From Acheta domesticus (taxonomy: Eukaryota > Arthropoda > Insecta > Orthoptera > Gryllidae), in NCBI GenBank assembly GCA_031308135.1, contig JAHLJT010002630.1, positions 95,772,141-95,836,140 on the forward strand: a stretch of DNA of 64,000 nt. Reading direction: 5' to 3'. Each line of letters begins with the position of its first letter. The stretch's first letter is position 1. The translations under genes were made by a program, and so were the position numbers. The notes under the pieces are model-generated. The model saw only the letters and a program-made list of their open reading frames with translations. It was not told where the DNA came from and did no database searches. This document shows, one piece after another, positions 18,420-30,374 of the stretch.

Positions 18420-20450
18420 TTTTCAATTCAGTGTAATTAGCTGATCAGTGCTCTGCAAATTGTTTCCTTCCAAAGACGTTGCAATAGAAATAAACTACAG
18501 GGACTGAGAGCGTTGCTGACGCGGAATACCGGCAATATAGTGGAAACTTACGTACCTCGTAGATAGCGTTGCGACTGTGTTAGGGGCACATTATTTGTTT
18601 AGAATAACGATATGGTATTTTTGGTGCGTGTTTTACTTAACTGTATGGAAACATACGTGTTGCTAGCGTACCCGTGCGAGAACTCTCGCATGCTATACCC
18701 CATCTCTTCCTTATTTTTCCATTTCCATATTAAGCATGTGATTTAAATTTTTCTTCAAGATTCTCTTATCTTCGGTCACTTGTTCTATATGTCGCCTTGT
18801 AATTAATAACAATATAATACATCCTTGTCAATGCAAACTATCGTCTCCTATATTATTTCAGTAGTATACCTTCCCTTTGCGACTCTGAACCAATCTTTAT
18901 AAATGAGGTCTCTAAAGAAAAAGAATATCGCGGAGACATGAAGAATTGCACATAGAAAATATGAAGAATTTGATTAAAAAACACATCTAAATAATTGCGT
19001 AAAATGCAACCCGCAACACACATAAGGGTTTTTTTTCATACTATATCGTTAAATAACTCCTTTACAAAGTGTTCTAGGACCTCAAAATCTAAAATTTTGA
19101 TGCCAGAGGCCTCAAAGAAACGTTCCTCATACCGTAATCTACAAGATAAGATCTTCTTGTCCATTCTATTGTTTTTTTGCTGGTTCGTCGCTTTTCGATT
19201 CTAGCCCACCTGTTCAAAGCCTAGAATCTGCAACTATGTGTGGAATTATTGATTACTTGATATTCTATTCAAGTGAATTACACGGGTGTACCTCTTTGCT
19301 ATACCCCACCCTCTTCCTAATTTTTCCATTTCCATATGAAGCCTGTAATATCTATTTTTCTTCAAGACCCACTTATCCTCCGTCACTTGTTCTACTCGTA
19401 TGTCACCTTGTAATTGATAACAATATAACACATCCTTGTCAATACAAACTATTCTTATTTAACGTTATTAATAAGCAAAGAGGTACACCCTTGTAATTCA
19501 CTCGCATAGAGTATCAATTAGTAATATCACATTCTGAAGTTGTACATTATATTACTATACTAAATTCGTGATACACTATGAGTTTAAGATGAATGTCAGG
19601 GTCCTGCTATAGAGGCCACTACAACGTGCAGGTTTTGTTGACCCCCGGCATACCTACCCCTCCTCCATTACTAACATTAGTTGTGCTAAGAATAAACGTT
19701 GGCGACGAGCCTTGTTGACAAATCTAATTACCAGATATGTATGCTTCCATATAATTGAAATTATTTTGCATAACAAACGAGCTACAAATTTGATATAGTA
19801 GTCCTGTCGTCTAAATAACCACTCCTCTCACATCTAGCAAAATGTGGGCTCAAGAAAAGATCTTATCAATTGTAAAACATTTAATTTGCATTTTCATCAA
19901 GATGTTTAGTTTTGTACTTTCAGCGAATATTGATTACCGTCTAAAACGGTTTTGTAGTTCCCAAGGTTATTCCAGCCAGACAGGCAAAAACTGTAAAAAC
20001 AACTGAATGGGTTTTGATATGAACGTAAATAACCATATAGAACTTATAAAAGATAGTTATTTGCAACTCATTTTTACAATTGTATGTACTTGGTAGACTT
20101 TACTACTTAGTTGTGCATTAGTTTAATGATACCAACTCCTTCATATCAGTGCCAATAACATTGAATAAATATTGCTTTCAATGAACATTTGTTGCTATTG
20201 TTTAGTTTTGTTAGTTTTCTATTTAGAATTATTTTTACTAAAACCAATTTTCCATGGTTTGCAGCATTGATGGTAATGAAGTCAAATGAAGAATTTGGTT
20301 AAGAAGATAATTCTGCGGAAAAGCTCTGGAAACAACATACCATGAAAATTGCTTTGAAGACTGCCTTATTCAGCAGTGGAGAAACCAGAAGAAGATCATG
20401 TTTTCTCTCCGCTATGTTGTTTTCACCACTAATGTATTCATGTCACCAAC
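18420..20450. repeat. Intronic or intergenic DNA with a dispersed repeat at 18843-19165
   Basis: 18843-19165 matches 49745-50105 in the same orientation (TTTCAGTAGTATACCTT, AACCAATCTTTATAA, AAAATGCAACCCGCA, GAGGCCTCAAAGAAACG in order). The phrase GCGAGAACTCTCGCATG at 18675 recurs near 50858 and 51872, and CTATACCCCA(C)CTCTTCCT at 18694 recurs at 19300. No gene or transposase was recognised in the remainder. Confidence 0.6.
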
Positions 20451-20745
20451 ATGGAGGAATATAGAACAGGAGTGGAAACTCGTGTGGCACCATCTACAAT
20501 AAGGTACAGGAGTTAAATCGACAACACTGCACTCTGTGGCCAGAATGGATACTTCTTGATCGCTGAACCAGCTAGCTCAGGTGCACGGTACTCGATCTAC
20601 TTTTTGGGCAATGTAAATAATAACCTCCATAACAGCACGTACTACGATATTGGCGCGCTGTATAAAAAATACAAAATTTGAGCAAGGGAAGAATAAATTG
20701 GCAACTAATAAAAACAAACTTTTTTTCTGTATAGTATTCATAAAA

Positions 20746-20751
20746 TTTATT
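20746..20751 (-). promoter_or_regulatory. Distal AATAAA motif inside the Mutator-like element
   Basis: AATAAA on the minus strand about 1.2 kb beyond the stop at 21957, within AT-rich sequence. It could end a long 3' UTR, but in DNA this AT-rich the hexamer is common. Confidence 0.25.
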
Positions 20752-21812
20752 CTGAAAACAATATTACATGATCACATAAGTACAATACAAATACAAAAGA
20801 AGAAGAATCTGGTATTGTAGACACTATCAAATTACTATTTAAATAGATTTTGACCTACAAGTATAGTATCTGTGTTAATAAAATTATAATTGTATCTCCA
20901 CCATCTTTTCATATTATAACACAAAACAAATCAATTTTATGTGGTAAAATTGGCAGAAATGATATCATATCAACATAAACTTATTTACATCTTGGATCAG
21001 ATGTAGTTTGTTTTAGTATCAATTTATGTCATGACTAAGAAACTTAATACACCACATAATCATAGAAATAAATTGCCACAAAGGAAATATTTGGTATCTC
21101 TTGGATCCTAGTTCATGACTCCCGTTAAGCAGACATCTCTATCAATTCTGCACTGCATTCATGACACTGCATCAATCAAACACTGCATTCATGACACTTT
21201 TCTTGCAAGGAAAATACAATCTACCTGCATATTTGCGTGTATTACCTGTATTTTTGTGATAATTGATGTTCAATAATTAAAAATAGTTTAATTAAACCTA
21301 ACATTCACGTAAGAACCTTAAAACAATTACACTAAAAATTCGTATAAATTCCGTAACAGCAACAGTAACATATTTATACATTTTATTAATCCTGATTAAA
21401 TGGTGATTGTTAAATGTGAAGTTATTGAATTACATACACAGTCAATTATTTTGACAACACCATTAAAAATTATAACAAACCTAGAGAAATTCTTTCCACT
21501 AGGTTGTAGATAGGAGAAGATATTCTTAAATACATAATTATACATCCAGAAACATGTCATTCAGACCTCCTGATCTTTTAACCTCTTCCAGATCTGCAGT
21601 ATAGTTTGAAGAAGCTACATATCCTAATATGAATATTATTAGTTTAAAACACATGGTCTTTCTTGTAATTCATCACATTTTCATTCAAACCATGTAATTG
21701 GAGGGTAATAAACTGGTAAGATTTAAAAGCTTAAATTCAACACAAAGAACTGCAAAGGAGTATCCATTTGTTGTGCAAAGCTAGTGAAAAAATTTGTATA
21801 AATAAACACTTA

Positions 21813-21853
21813 TTTATTGAGGTTGAAATACTACCGTTGCTTTGCCTATTTAT
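21813..21853 (-). promoter_or_regulatory. Proximal poly(A) signals of the minigene
   Basis: Two AATAAA motifs on the minus strand (about 21853-21848 and 21818-21813), 105-140 nt after the stop of the terminal exon candidate. The distance is suitable for a short 3' UTR. Confidence 0.45.
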
Positions 21854-21956
21854 TTATGAATCAGTGGTATTCAAGTGAATTACTCAAGGATATTTTCATG
21901 TGATTCAGATCTCTTCTTCTCTTACTTCTCCCCCTGATCGGATTCTATGCTTCAGG

Positions 21957-21982
21957 TTACAGACTTGGTGCATCTGAGTGAC
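21957..21982 (-). CDS. Terminal exon candidate of the minigene in the Mutator-like element
   Basis: Follows a good acceptor (GCTTTCATTGCAG on the minus strand). With one incoming base it encodes G-HSDAPSL and stops with TAA at 21957. That single-base phase is supplied by the donor of the exon at 22301-22205 (GAA G/GTGAGT). The alternative frame starting at the first base would give 25 residues from VTQMHQVC to a TGA, but needs an upstream exon ending in phase 0. The same one-base phase would also accept the exon at 39305-39229, so exonisation into gene 2 cannot be excluded. Confidence 0.4.
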
Positions 21983-22204
21983 CTGCAATGAAAGCATATA
22001 TTTGAAATATGTAATGCAGGAACACCACACCCGAAATTCTCAAGCATCAAGGTGGTACACAATTAAAATTTAGGCCTATAAAATAATGACATCAAACTCT
22101 TAAGGTATCTGAAATGTTCGGAACGATACATGAAATAGCCCAACACTAGACGGAAATACCGTTCAATTACAGTAACTCATCATAACTCAACATATTTCAC
22201 TCAC

Positions 22205-22301
22205 CTTCCCATTTCGGAGGAAAACCTGAAGAAACTTTATTTCCTTTATCCTGCCGAACAACATTGGCACATCCTTGGGCCCAACATTTAGTCGTTGTCA
22301 T
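22205..22301 (-). CDS. First coding exon candidate of the minigene
   Basis: An ATG at 22301 opens 32 codons, MTTTKCWAQGCANVVRQDKG followed by NKVSSGFPPKWE, then G/GTGAGT as a strong donor. Splicing to 21982 gives a 40-residue protein with two cysteines near the N-terminus. An upstream ATG at about 22359 gives a 24-codon upstream frame that overlaps this start. I do not recognise the product; Cys at 6 and 11 resemble the start of some small zinc-binding modules, but there is too little sequence to judge. The exon lies about 280 bp from the element's right end, so the promoter would be inside the element. Confidence 0.4.
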
Positions 22302-22589
22302 CTGCAACACTTTGCAAAGCTCGCAAACGAAATGTCACAAACAAACACGTTGCCATGGGCATCGCCGTCTCTTCAGCAAAAAAATAAATTAGTGGATGAA
22401 ATGAATGGTAGAAGGTTCATAAGCTCGCACCGCTACCTGACGAGCAAATAACCGAAGCAGGCTTTGAAATTACGCATGTACCTTAAAATAGATGTCGCCA
22501 CATGGAAACGATGCTAGCGAATCCTCTAGTCCATACTCTCAAACAGCGAGAGTTTCCCCTCCTGTTCTATATTCCTCCATGTCACCAAC

Positions 22590-24350
22590 ACCAACATGAA
22601 TATTTTCTTTTATAAAAAAGCATCCTTTCATTTTTGATTTCCTTTCAAAGCAAAGATCTGAAGAATTGACTGGTTAGATGTATCAGATTGCGTCACCTAA
22701 ACTATATAATAACATTAAGAATCATTCTTGATGTCAAATTATAAATTAAGGCAATAAAAAGAAATATACTTATACTTAGAATTGTCATTTCTTGCCAGTA
22801 ATTATCATAAACCCCCAATATTAAATTAATAAAGAACCAATCAAGAGTTTCTACCGAGGTGATCACGAAATCACATTGGAATGAAAACTATCCTAATGGT
22901 AAGGGGAGAAAAGAGATTTTTTTTGTATATCAGATTTGTCAAAAAAAGAGTATAAAATAGTTATATATTGCTAGATTAGAAAAACTTTTATCTCCTACTG
23001 AACAAAGTACTCTCAGGAATGATGTTTGTTAGAGTTGATTAATCAAGTTATTAGACCAATGCAATTATCATTACTGACCACACAATTATTACTGAAATTT
23101 TATTGCTAAGGTAAAAATCACGTAATTAAAATATATAATTTACATTGCGTTTTATAATTATCTATTTAAACTAAAGCACATTCTCTGGATACTCTCATTA
23201 CTAAATTTCTTGAATAACAGCACATTATGTCCATTTCTTAAATGAGCAAGCCTCTTTTCGTATGAAAATTTGTGACAAAAACTTTGAAGATTACGAGAAA
23301 CGTGAAAAGAGATAACTTTTGAGATATCCTGAAACTTTATCACAGATAATTTAAAGATTTTATGTCTTGAAATGCTTTAAACCATGAAGCAAAAAATGTA
23401 AATTTTACTCAAAATAACGCGAATAAATTGAAAATACTGTACAGTCATCTTTAAAAGCTAATATAAAAGAATCAATTGCAGTAAAAGAAAAATCGCTAAC
23501 AATAATTAAGACGTGGAGAAAAGGCGGAAACTTTGTAATTTCCGAACATTCGAAGGAGTCAATTTAATATATAATGAAAAGCAAACTTTTAAGATATTTA
23601 TAAGCGAAAATTGCTCTATTTAAGAGAGAGATATTTAAAGAAAAAATTGCAAAAGAATGATAATTTTAGTAAGCGTTCTTGTTTCATAAAAATACCCATT
23701 AGAATCAAAAGATTTCGGAGGTTATGGCAATGATGTGTTTGTTATATTTACTTACTTAAGTGTGATATTTCAAGATGGTGTCTCCTCAAATACATTGCAA
23801 ACTTAACATACGGCAAAGACTACAATAGGAACGCAGAAGCATGAAGAAGTTGTTTCTAGATAGATACATGAATATTTATTAAACATAAGTCACAGTTACG
23901 GATACGTTGAGGTTACATTGATATTTTCCTCTGATGTCTTCAACCACATTCCACAATGGAACCCAACATACTCCGGCCATGTTCATTCAACAAATATTTG
24001 GCCACATGTTTAGTTATGTTTTTATGCCATACTCCTTTTCGAGTCTGTCGTCATAAGAGAGGCGCCAAGTGAATTCATTTATTTATTTATTTTGGCGAAC
24101 CCATAGGATTAATGAAAGAGAGTGATTCAATTCAATTCAATTTTATTTTTTATTTGCTTACAGGATTATAAATTGTTGTGGATACTCACAGCTCAATAGT
24201 TACAATCGCGAAAATATATTTCATTACAAATAAATTTTGTTAGAATAGGTAGTACAGTAATCAATAGGTTTCTGTTAATACTAATTATTTCAAAACTGTT
24301 TTAAACTCTGGCTGATTAATTAGTTAATATTAAGCTTATTTAGCTGATTA
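22590..24350. other. AT-rich DNA, no gene recognised
   Basis: Starts with the phrase ACCAACACCAACATGAATAT next to the Mutator-like insertion. The 61-codon minus frame at 23343-23158 has no homology I can see. A short ATTCA run is at 24131-24146. No transposon protein found. Confidence 0.4.
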
Positions 24351-26290
24351 ATTAGTTTCTGCGTCAAGTGCGGTGACGAAAGTACAACGCAAAAAATAAA
24401 ATCGACAGTAGGGGTAAGACAGGGTTATCCTCTTTCACCGCTGTTGTTTATCTTGTACATAAATGATTTATTGATATGGGTACAGGAAACCGACACATCT
24501 GCACCGGCAATTGATGGCCTGAAAATTCCCGGATTACTTTATGCGGACGATTTAGTTCTATGCTCGGAAACGATTGAGGGATTACAGACGAGTTTAAACA
24601 TCCTAGAAAGATATAGTGTAGCATGGGGACTAAAAGTAAATATTCAAAAAACAAAAACTGTGGTCTTCAAGAATGGGTTTATTTGGGTAACAAAGAGAAA
24701 TGGTATTACGCACAGGAGGAACTCGACCGTGTTAAAACTTTTACTTATCTTGGTGCAAAATTCTCTATGAACGGGGGATGGAATAAACACATAGTTGCGG
24801 CTCATAGTAAAGGAAGAATTGCTCTCAAAGAAATCGGTTGCGTAATGCGTAGAGTACCGGAATTGCCCTTAAAGGTGTGCGACACAATGTTTAAATCACT
24901 AGTGCTCCCAGCAATGAATTACGGGGCGGAAATCTGGGGAGTGGATAGAATAGACAGATTAGAAAGTATCGAAACAGATTATTATAAATTAATTCTTGGA
25001 GTCTCTAGATTCGCAGCAAATGTCGGCGTCTTAAGAGAGGTAGGTAGTGTAGGAATTTGGAAAGATTTAAAAATGAAAGCCATTAAGCTTTGGATTAGAT
25101 TAGCAAGTGAAGAGTCCGACACGCTTATTCGCAGGTGCTTTAGAGCGCAATTACAGGAAAACGATCAGCGATATTGGTCGTATAAAGTGAAACGGGTACT
25201 AGAACGCGCAGGTCTGGGAGACGTTTCTCCTGAAATGGTTGAGAATAGGGGAACACGGGAAATAGAACCATTAATTTCAGATCGACTTTCGGATATTAAA
25301 AGGCAAGATATTCTGGCAGCATCGGCAGAAAAATGTTCGTTAGTGGTACAAATACACACGAGTCCTGTATGGGGATGCGAAAGTTACGTACACACACTTA
25401 AAAGGGATGCAAAAACGCGTGGTTTAGGTTAGGGGGTGGATGCAACATAGAATGAAGGATTCGAATGACAATGGAATCTGCGTACTGTGCGGTGATAGAG
25501 ACGATTGGATCCACATTCTGTTAAATTGCTGCGCTACAGAAACTTGGAGAGGAAAATGGATGGGAATGAGGAACTATGGCTTCCAATTTAGAAACATAAC
25601 TCTCGCTCAAAATATATTAGCTGATAATAGATCTCACTTCATGAAAGAATTAGGAATATTTTTAGGAAAGGTTCGAACTATCAGGGAAACGGTAATCAGG
25701 GAGTGGGAAAACAGTATTTGGTTAGTAGTACGAGCGGAGCCTAGACTGGAGATAAAATAATTAATTCAATAAGCAAGAGATAATTAAATTAACTAGTAAG
25801 GTAATCAATAATGCTAATCATTAATATTAATTAGTATATTAGCCAGTATTAATTAAATTAATCAGTAAGCGATAATTAAGTTAATCAGTAGCAAATTGTT
25901 CGGAGAGGCGGTGGTGCGGGCGATCTTCTGTGGCGGTGTTTGATTTCAGGGGCTGAGGAGGCCAAAGACGGGATGGAGAAGATGCCCACGCCAGGAAATA
26001 AATAAATAGTTTAGAAAATAAAAACTAGTAGTTTAGCATGTACTCGTCTTCTGACGGCAGGATTTTCCCCCTTCAGGGGTTTTTTCCTCAGCCGTATCTT
26101 ATGGTCTCCTTTCCGCGGCTTTGATGCGATGAAGAGACCATTAGGGGTGAATGCCAGAATTCGAAAGGTTAGAATGCGGTAGGATGTAGGTATTGTAATG
26201 GATTAAAGGCCTTCAGCCTAGCCACATAGTTAAAAGAATTGAAATTATGTATCAATGTGTCATAATTACCTATTAAATAAAATAAATAAT
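24350..26290 (+). pseudogene. Truncated, frameshifted non-LTR retrotransposon (RT C-terminal half)
   Basis: Starts inside the RT domain: VRQGYPLSPLLFILYINDLL (block 4), then LLYADDLVLCSE with the catalytic YADD near 24540. A frameshift near 24675 leads into TFTYLGAKFSMNGGWNKHI and the thumb region (open 24623-25432), and another near 25435 leads to CVLCGDRDDWIHILLNC, a CCHC-type knuckle (open to 25760). The 3' part (26040-26290) is non-coding and ends near ATTAAATAAAATAAATAATT. The N-terminal half and endonuclease are missing. YADD and the knuckle are typical of the L1/Jockey group in the broad sense; the clade is not assigned. Confidence 0.85.
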
Positions 26291-27438
26291 TAGTTAATAT
26301 AAACAAAACTCAAAACAACATAAAATACAAAAGAGTTAAAAATAACAAAAAATACATTAGCACAAATACATTAACACAAGATACAATATAATTAAGACAA
26401 CAAATACAAATAAAACAAGGCACAAAATAATTAAGGGGCTCAGGAAAGGCAAAAATTTTGAAATTTTACATTTCCTTTTTTGGTTTCATGCTAATATTTA
26501 AAATCTCTTTAATTTGATGTATAATTTATGATCCTTTGCAGCTTGTAAAGGGTTCAAAATTACTTTTGAAAAGAGGGACCATCTTCAGGCAACTGACAGC
26601 GGTGACATCTACATCAATGTGCTTGTTGAGCACATTTGTGGTGCACTTGTATCAATGTACAATTGGCTTTGTTTACTTTGAATTATCGCAGTAGAATTTC
26701 AAATGTCAATATGACATTTGAATATGACATTGTCAGACATTGATCTGTCAAGACATTATCACAATGATTCGAATTCTCAGTAAAGTCGTTGCTAAATACA
26801 AAATAAAATTCAGAATATAAAACAGAATTGGAGATTTAGAATTAGAAATTGCAGCCTTCCCCATTTAGAAATTCACAAACCGCGACTGATGTACATATAA
26901 TTTGCAGGCCAATTAAGGGCTGAATTTAAGATGTCTCGGGGCTCAAGAGCGAAGTCGCTCGCAATTTCCACCAAGGAAGTCCGGGTTCAATTCCCGTCCA
27001 TCTCATGTAAAATTTGTTCCAACAAAACGAGTCTACCTGTTTCACAAGCCCTAGTTCAACCCCAATGAAGTGCCCTAAACCCTATCCACATCCTCATTCC
27101 TTCCCAATTCTGGCCGCTGGGTAGTGACGCAGGGGCGCGCGGTGTGAGGCGCGTACGCGGAGATGCCACCTAGCGGCCCTCTTGACAACTGACGAGACGT
27201 ACAGTGCTCTCTGTAATTAACGGGCCTAAGTAATAATGGAGGATTACTCCGCAACAAGCGCTCAACGCTCGCTCAGGGGCTAAGAGATGCGTTGCGTCGA
27301 TAAAGTAATAATTAAGACGCAACAAATTAAAAAAGAATTGCAGAACAGGATTCGGTGCACGGTTCTGTCGCGCGGACCACGAGAACGGTTCACCGAGGGA
27401 GCGGGAAAGTGCGCAGTGTTTCTTCGTGAGTAGGTTAG
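26291..27438 (+). repeat. AT-rich DNA with a tRNA-like segment at 26928-27006
   Basis: CCGGGTTCAATTCCCG forms a perfect T-arm-like hairpin with B box GGTTCAATTCC. AGATG upstream can pair with CATCT downstream, and GGGGCTCAAGAGCGAAGTCG lies in the A-box position. This is probably a tRNA-derived retroposon head. The GC-rich stretch 27110-27420 contains no clear exon; the 60-codon minus frame at 27257-27075 is unsupported. Confidence 0.4.
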
Positions 27439-27746
27439 GTGTGTAGGTTCTGTTTTAAGAGTGTGTTATGGAGAATTTAAATGGTTTATTCTTAGCCGAT
27501 CTGCGTAAAGAAACAAGCTGGAAATAATTAGGAGATGCCATGAGAAAAAACTAATTAGGTCGAGCTGTGTATGAGTTAAATGCCAAGATGACGTGTGTAG
27601 GTTCTGTAGTAAGAGTGTGTTATGGAGAGTTTAAATGGTTTATTCTTAGCCGATCTGCGTAAAGAAACAAACTGGAAATAATTAGGGGATGCCATGAGAA
27701 AAAACTAATTAGGTCGAGCTGTGTATGAGTTAAATGCCAAGATGAC
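27439..27746 (+). repeat. Exact-length tandem duplication, 2 x 154 bp
   Basis: 27439-27592 and 27593-27746 are near identical (both contain TTCTTAGCCGATCTGCGTAA and GAGTTAAATGCCAAGATGAC). Each copy has an ATG frame (MENLNGLFLADLRKETSWK or its variant) that stops at TAA, and both copies carry the stop. AAG/GTGAGT at about 27800 could be a donor. The function is unclear. Confidence 0.85.
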
Positions 27747-27827
27747 ATGGTTTTAAAAGAAAGACGGCGAAAGAAATTTACCCGCCCAACGACTTTGAAG
27801 GTGAGTATTTGCATAAAATGCGTTAGC

Positions 27828-28215
27828 AATTGAATAATTACCCCAAATAGAGATCTAACCCACAAAAGGAAAAGTTTTCAAGAAATAGAAAAAACCTCTA
27901 ATAAGTGTAAATTAATGTATTTCTGTAAAAAACTTACATACCATCAATATATTATGAACTGCAAATCACTCTGAAGTCAAATTGTAGTCAAGGCACTACC
28001 GCTCATAATATATTCGCATCGACCCGACATCTTGCTGCACATAGATTACTAGTCGCCAATAGGAAAACTTTACCTAAAGAATAATATATTTTTGAATAGC
28101 CGGTGCGCACTCAAAATCGAGGGGGCTGCGTATTACGTCTAATAGGTCACTATTCCACTGAAATATCAATTTTTGACTTTTTGTGGGTTAGATCTGTATT
28201 CGGGGTAACTATTCA
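27828..28215. repeat. Inverted repeat pair with ~330-bp spacer
   Basis: AATTGAATAATTACCCCAAA plus TAGAGATCTAACCCACAAAA at 27828-27868 is mirrored at 28178-28224 (TTTTTGTGGGTTAGATCTG, CGGGGTAACTATTCAATT). It may be the ends of a MITE. The intervening sequence is AT-rich. Confidence 0.6.
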
Positions 28216-28639
28216 ATTATACGTTGGACAGACTCAAGGATGTTTTATGTTGACGCGAGGGCCTCGTCCTCAACTGGGACACGCGTAGCGAAGCGTCACA
28301 ATTCCACAGGAAAGTGCGTCGGCCGCGCACAGTGATGGCGCCGCAAGTGAGTCTTTCCAGCGCGTCAATAGGAACCGAACTCTGTTCTTCACTTCTATCG
28401 GTTCTGTCAGTAACTCTATGTATTAGTACATATGGAAAAACACTAGTTTTTTGTGTACATCCGAGGTTACAGAATTGGGTTGATCAGGTACGATGTTACA
28501 CATTCCACACACGTTACTCTCCTTTTGTTAATGTGTTTTTTTATAAACTCAACAGAATAGTTTTTTTAATTAATATATCATGTATATTAATATAAAAGAA
28601 TTAATATAGTATCATAATAATATTGAAAGAAGCACAAAA

Positions 28640-29270
28640 TATTATTTATTGCCAGAAGTACATAAATGCTTATATAAGAAATCTTCCGTCTTGAGAAATG
28701 TCAAAAAATTGCAATTGAATGAAAACATGGGAGTACATATTCATAATGATTTAGCATGAGGTAAATTTTATATTTATTTATAAAATATTGGAAAAGGAAA
28801 ATGTGCAAGTTGATAGTGAAGGCAGAATCTCATTTGCTCATGATTTGTGTACGATTGTCAAGAATGTAGACAGTCGGATTAAAAATGATTTTCCTAACGA
28901 GCAATTTTCATTCTAACAAATGAGAATATGGATCCTGAAAATTTGAAGATCATGCATATGTTTCCTGGTGAAATTATAACATATTTTTCAATAGACATTG
29001 TTATTTATAATGTTCAATGAATGCGCTCAACTGTTGAATTTTTTTAATTCTATTGAAACACCTGAGGTACCATTCAATAAGCTGTAGTCAAAAGTAGGAG
29101 TTCCTATTTTTTAACTAAGAAATATTGATGCGCCATGGTTGGCCCATAAATGTATAGTTAATAACAATAGTAATTTAAAGTCGACACAAAGTTCAGTTCA
29201 GTTGTAAAAGAAATCTTATTTGCAACGGTAATTGAATTTGAGACTTGATCCTCCGACTTGGTACTCTCAA
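28640..29270 (+). pseudogene. Decayed Helitron helicase fragment
   Basis: In interrupted frames one can read LLPEVHKCLYKKSSVLRNVK and LQLNENMGVHIHNDLA, DSEGRISFAHDLCTIVKNVD, then TNENMDPENLKIMHMFPGEI followed by ITYFSIDIV, and later SIETPEVPFNKL, KVGVPI and LRNIDAPWLAHKCIV. This order matches the C-terminal part of the Pif1-like helicase of Helitron RepHel proteins (LxLxxNMR, LTPTNE..., FPGExxTYxSxD, LELKVGVPIMLLRNLDxxxGLCNGT). Several stops and frameshifts make it a fossil. No Rep domain or Helitron ends were seen nearby. Confidence 0.75.
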
Positions 29271-30139
29271 AAGGAGGTCTTCTTGATCAGTCCTGAAAGC
29301 TTTTACTTGAAACAAGTGTTTGTGATATGATTTCTCCTGTTGGTGCAGTTATACCCTGAAAAAACTTAAGGCATTGTGTATAGTTTACTGTAGTTACTAA
29401 TATAATAATTAAAATAAAGGTAAAAGTACTCAATAATTGTATTCAAATAATATCTGGTACAAAAATACAATGTAACAGTTTAATATACCGACCCATCTGT
29501 TTTGATTGCAGAAAACATGGAAGTTCCTAGTAATGGGAGGTTTCACAAAAAGCACTAAAACGCACGGTAACCTACTCTATATAGTATTATTTTATCTTGT
29601 TGCTGGCAACAGATAAAATAATTCATTTGTTAAAATAGTTCTTTGACGTAACGTCGTTTAATATAATTCATTTTAATATAATTCATCATCTGAGAAATAA
29701 ATATTATTAGCACGTCGTAAACCAGTTTACCGAAATATCCCTAATTTTCAGGGTTCAATTTAGTTTTTTGAGAACCCATTATTAAAACTGACACTAACAT
29801 TCAAAATTATAACTCATTGGCAACAACATGAAGTAAGAAAAGTAAGATAAATCTAACTTAAAATTGAACGGAAAGCTGTTTTGTGATGTGCTCCAATTTT
29901 TAGAGCTCAAGTTTCTATTCACTGATGAGTGAGAGAACTGATGAGTTTTATTCTCTTCGTTCGTATTTCCATGCTGGCCGCTCACCTTGCCAAGCGACTG
30001 TTGTATCTATAAAGAAAAAATATTGTTTTGCAATAGATTATTCATAAATAACCACCGCACAGCATAAGGATACGTTAAAAATAACTACCACTTGTCATCA
30101 ATGTGTTAATTAAAATTCCGACGTTTCATTAAAATGCTA
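29271..30139. other. AT-rich DNA, no clear gene
   Basis: Contains the microexon candidate at 29986-30006. Otherwise nothing beyond short incidental frames. Confidence 0.35.
29986..30006 (-). CDS. Gene 2, possible 21-nt microexon
   Basis: On the minus strand, TTTTTTCTTTATAG / 21 nt / GTGAGCGGCC has both canonical borders and a good pyrimidine tract. 21 nt keeps the frame. With the single base left by exon 39305-39229 it reads Y-TTVAWQ plus one base, and it would then fit the one-base phase required at 21982. Canonical borders around 21 nt can arise by chance, so this is weak evidence. Confidence 0.25.
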
Positions 30140-30372
30140 CAGTAGTGCTCAAAGAAACTGCATCACCTACAGCAAATGGGCTTTCTGTATTTTCCTAATC
30201 CAATACGCTCTCAAAAATTGGTAATCATATATTTTATGTGGATTATATGATGTTTCTGATTCCATTACTTTCATAACTGGCTCGATTTTTGAAAATCAAG
30301 TAGTGAATTTTAAGGATTATGTTGCAGATTACATCTGTGAGCGAGGCAATGCGGGCTTTTTGAGCACAACTG
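30140..30372. mobile_element. Tc1/mariner-type MITE, copy 2
   Basis: Same family as 15110-15339; flanked by TA (30138-30139, 30373-30374). Ends CAGTAGTGCTCAAAGAAACT and complement GAGCACAACTG. 233 bp. Confidence 0.9.
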
Positions 30373-30374
30373 TA

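Larger units (their letters stand above)
20451..22580 (-). mobile_element. Mutator-like element (9-bp target duplication) containing a small spliced frame
   Basis: GTCACCAAC flanks both sides (20442-20450 and 22581-22589). The ends are inverted repeats of 31 bp with one mismatch, beginning ATGGAGGAATATAGAACAGG. Further in, GTGGC..CATCT..AAGGTACA is also mirrored, with a 60-bp length difference. A 9-bp duplication with moderately long inverted ends is typical of Mutator-like elements. No transposase was found, so it would be non-autonomous. The interior carries the two-exon minus-strand frame at 22301-21957 and its poly(A) signals. Confidence 0.75.

Noticed and set aside
26928..27006. Functional tRNA gene
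   Set aside because: The T arm and B box are good, but the D and anticodon arms do not fold convincingly; a retroposon head is more likely.
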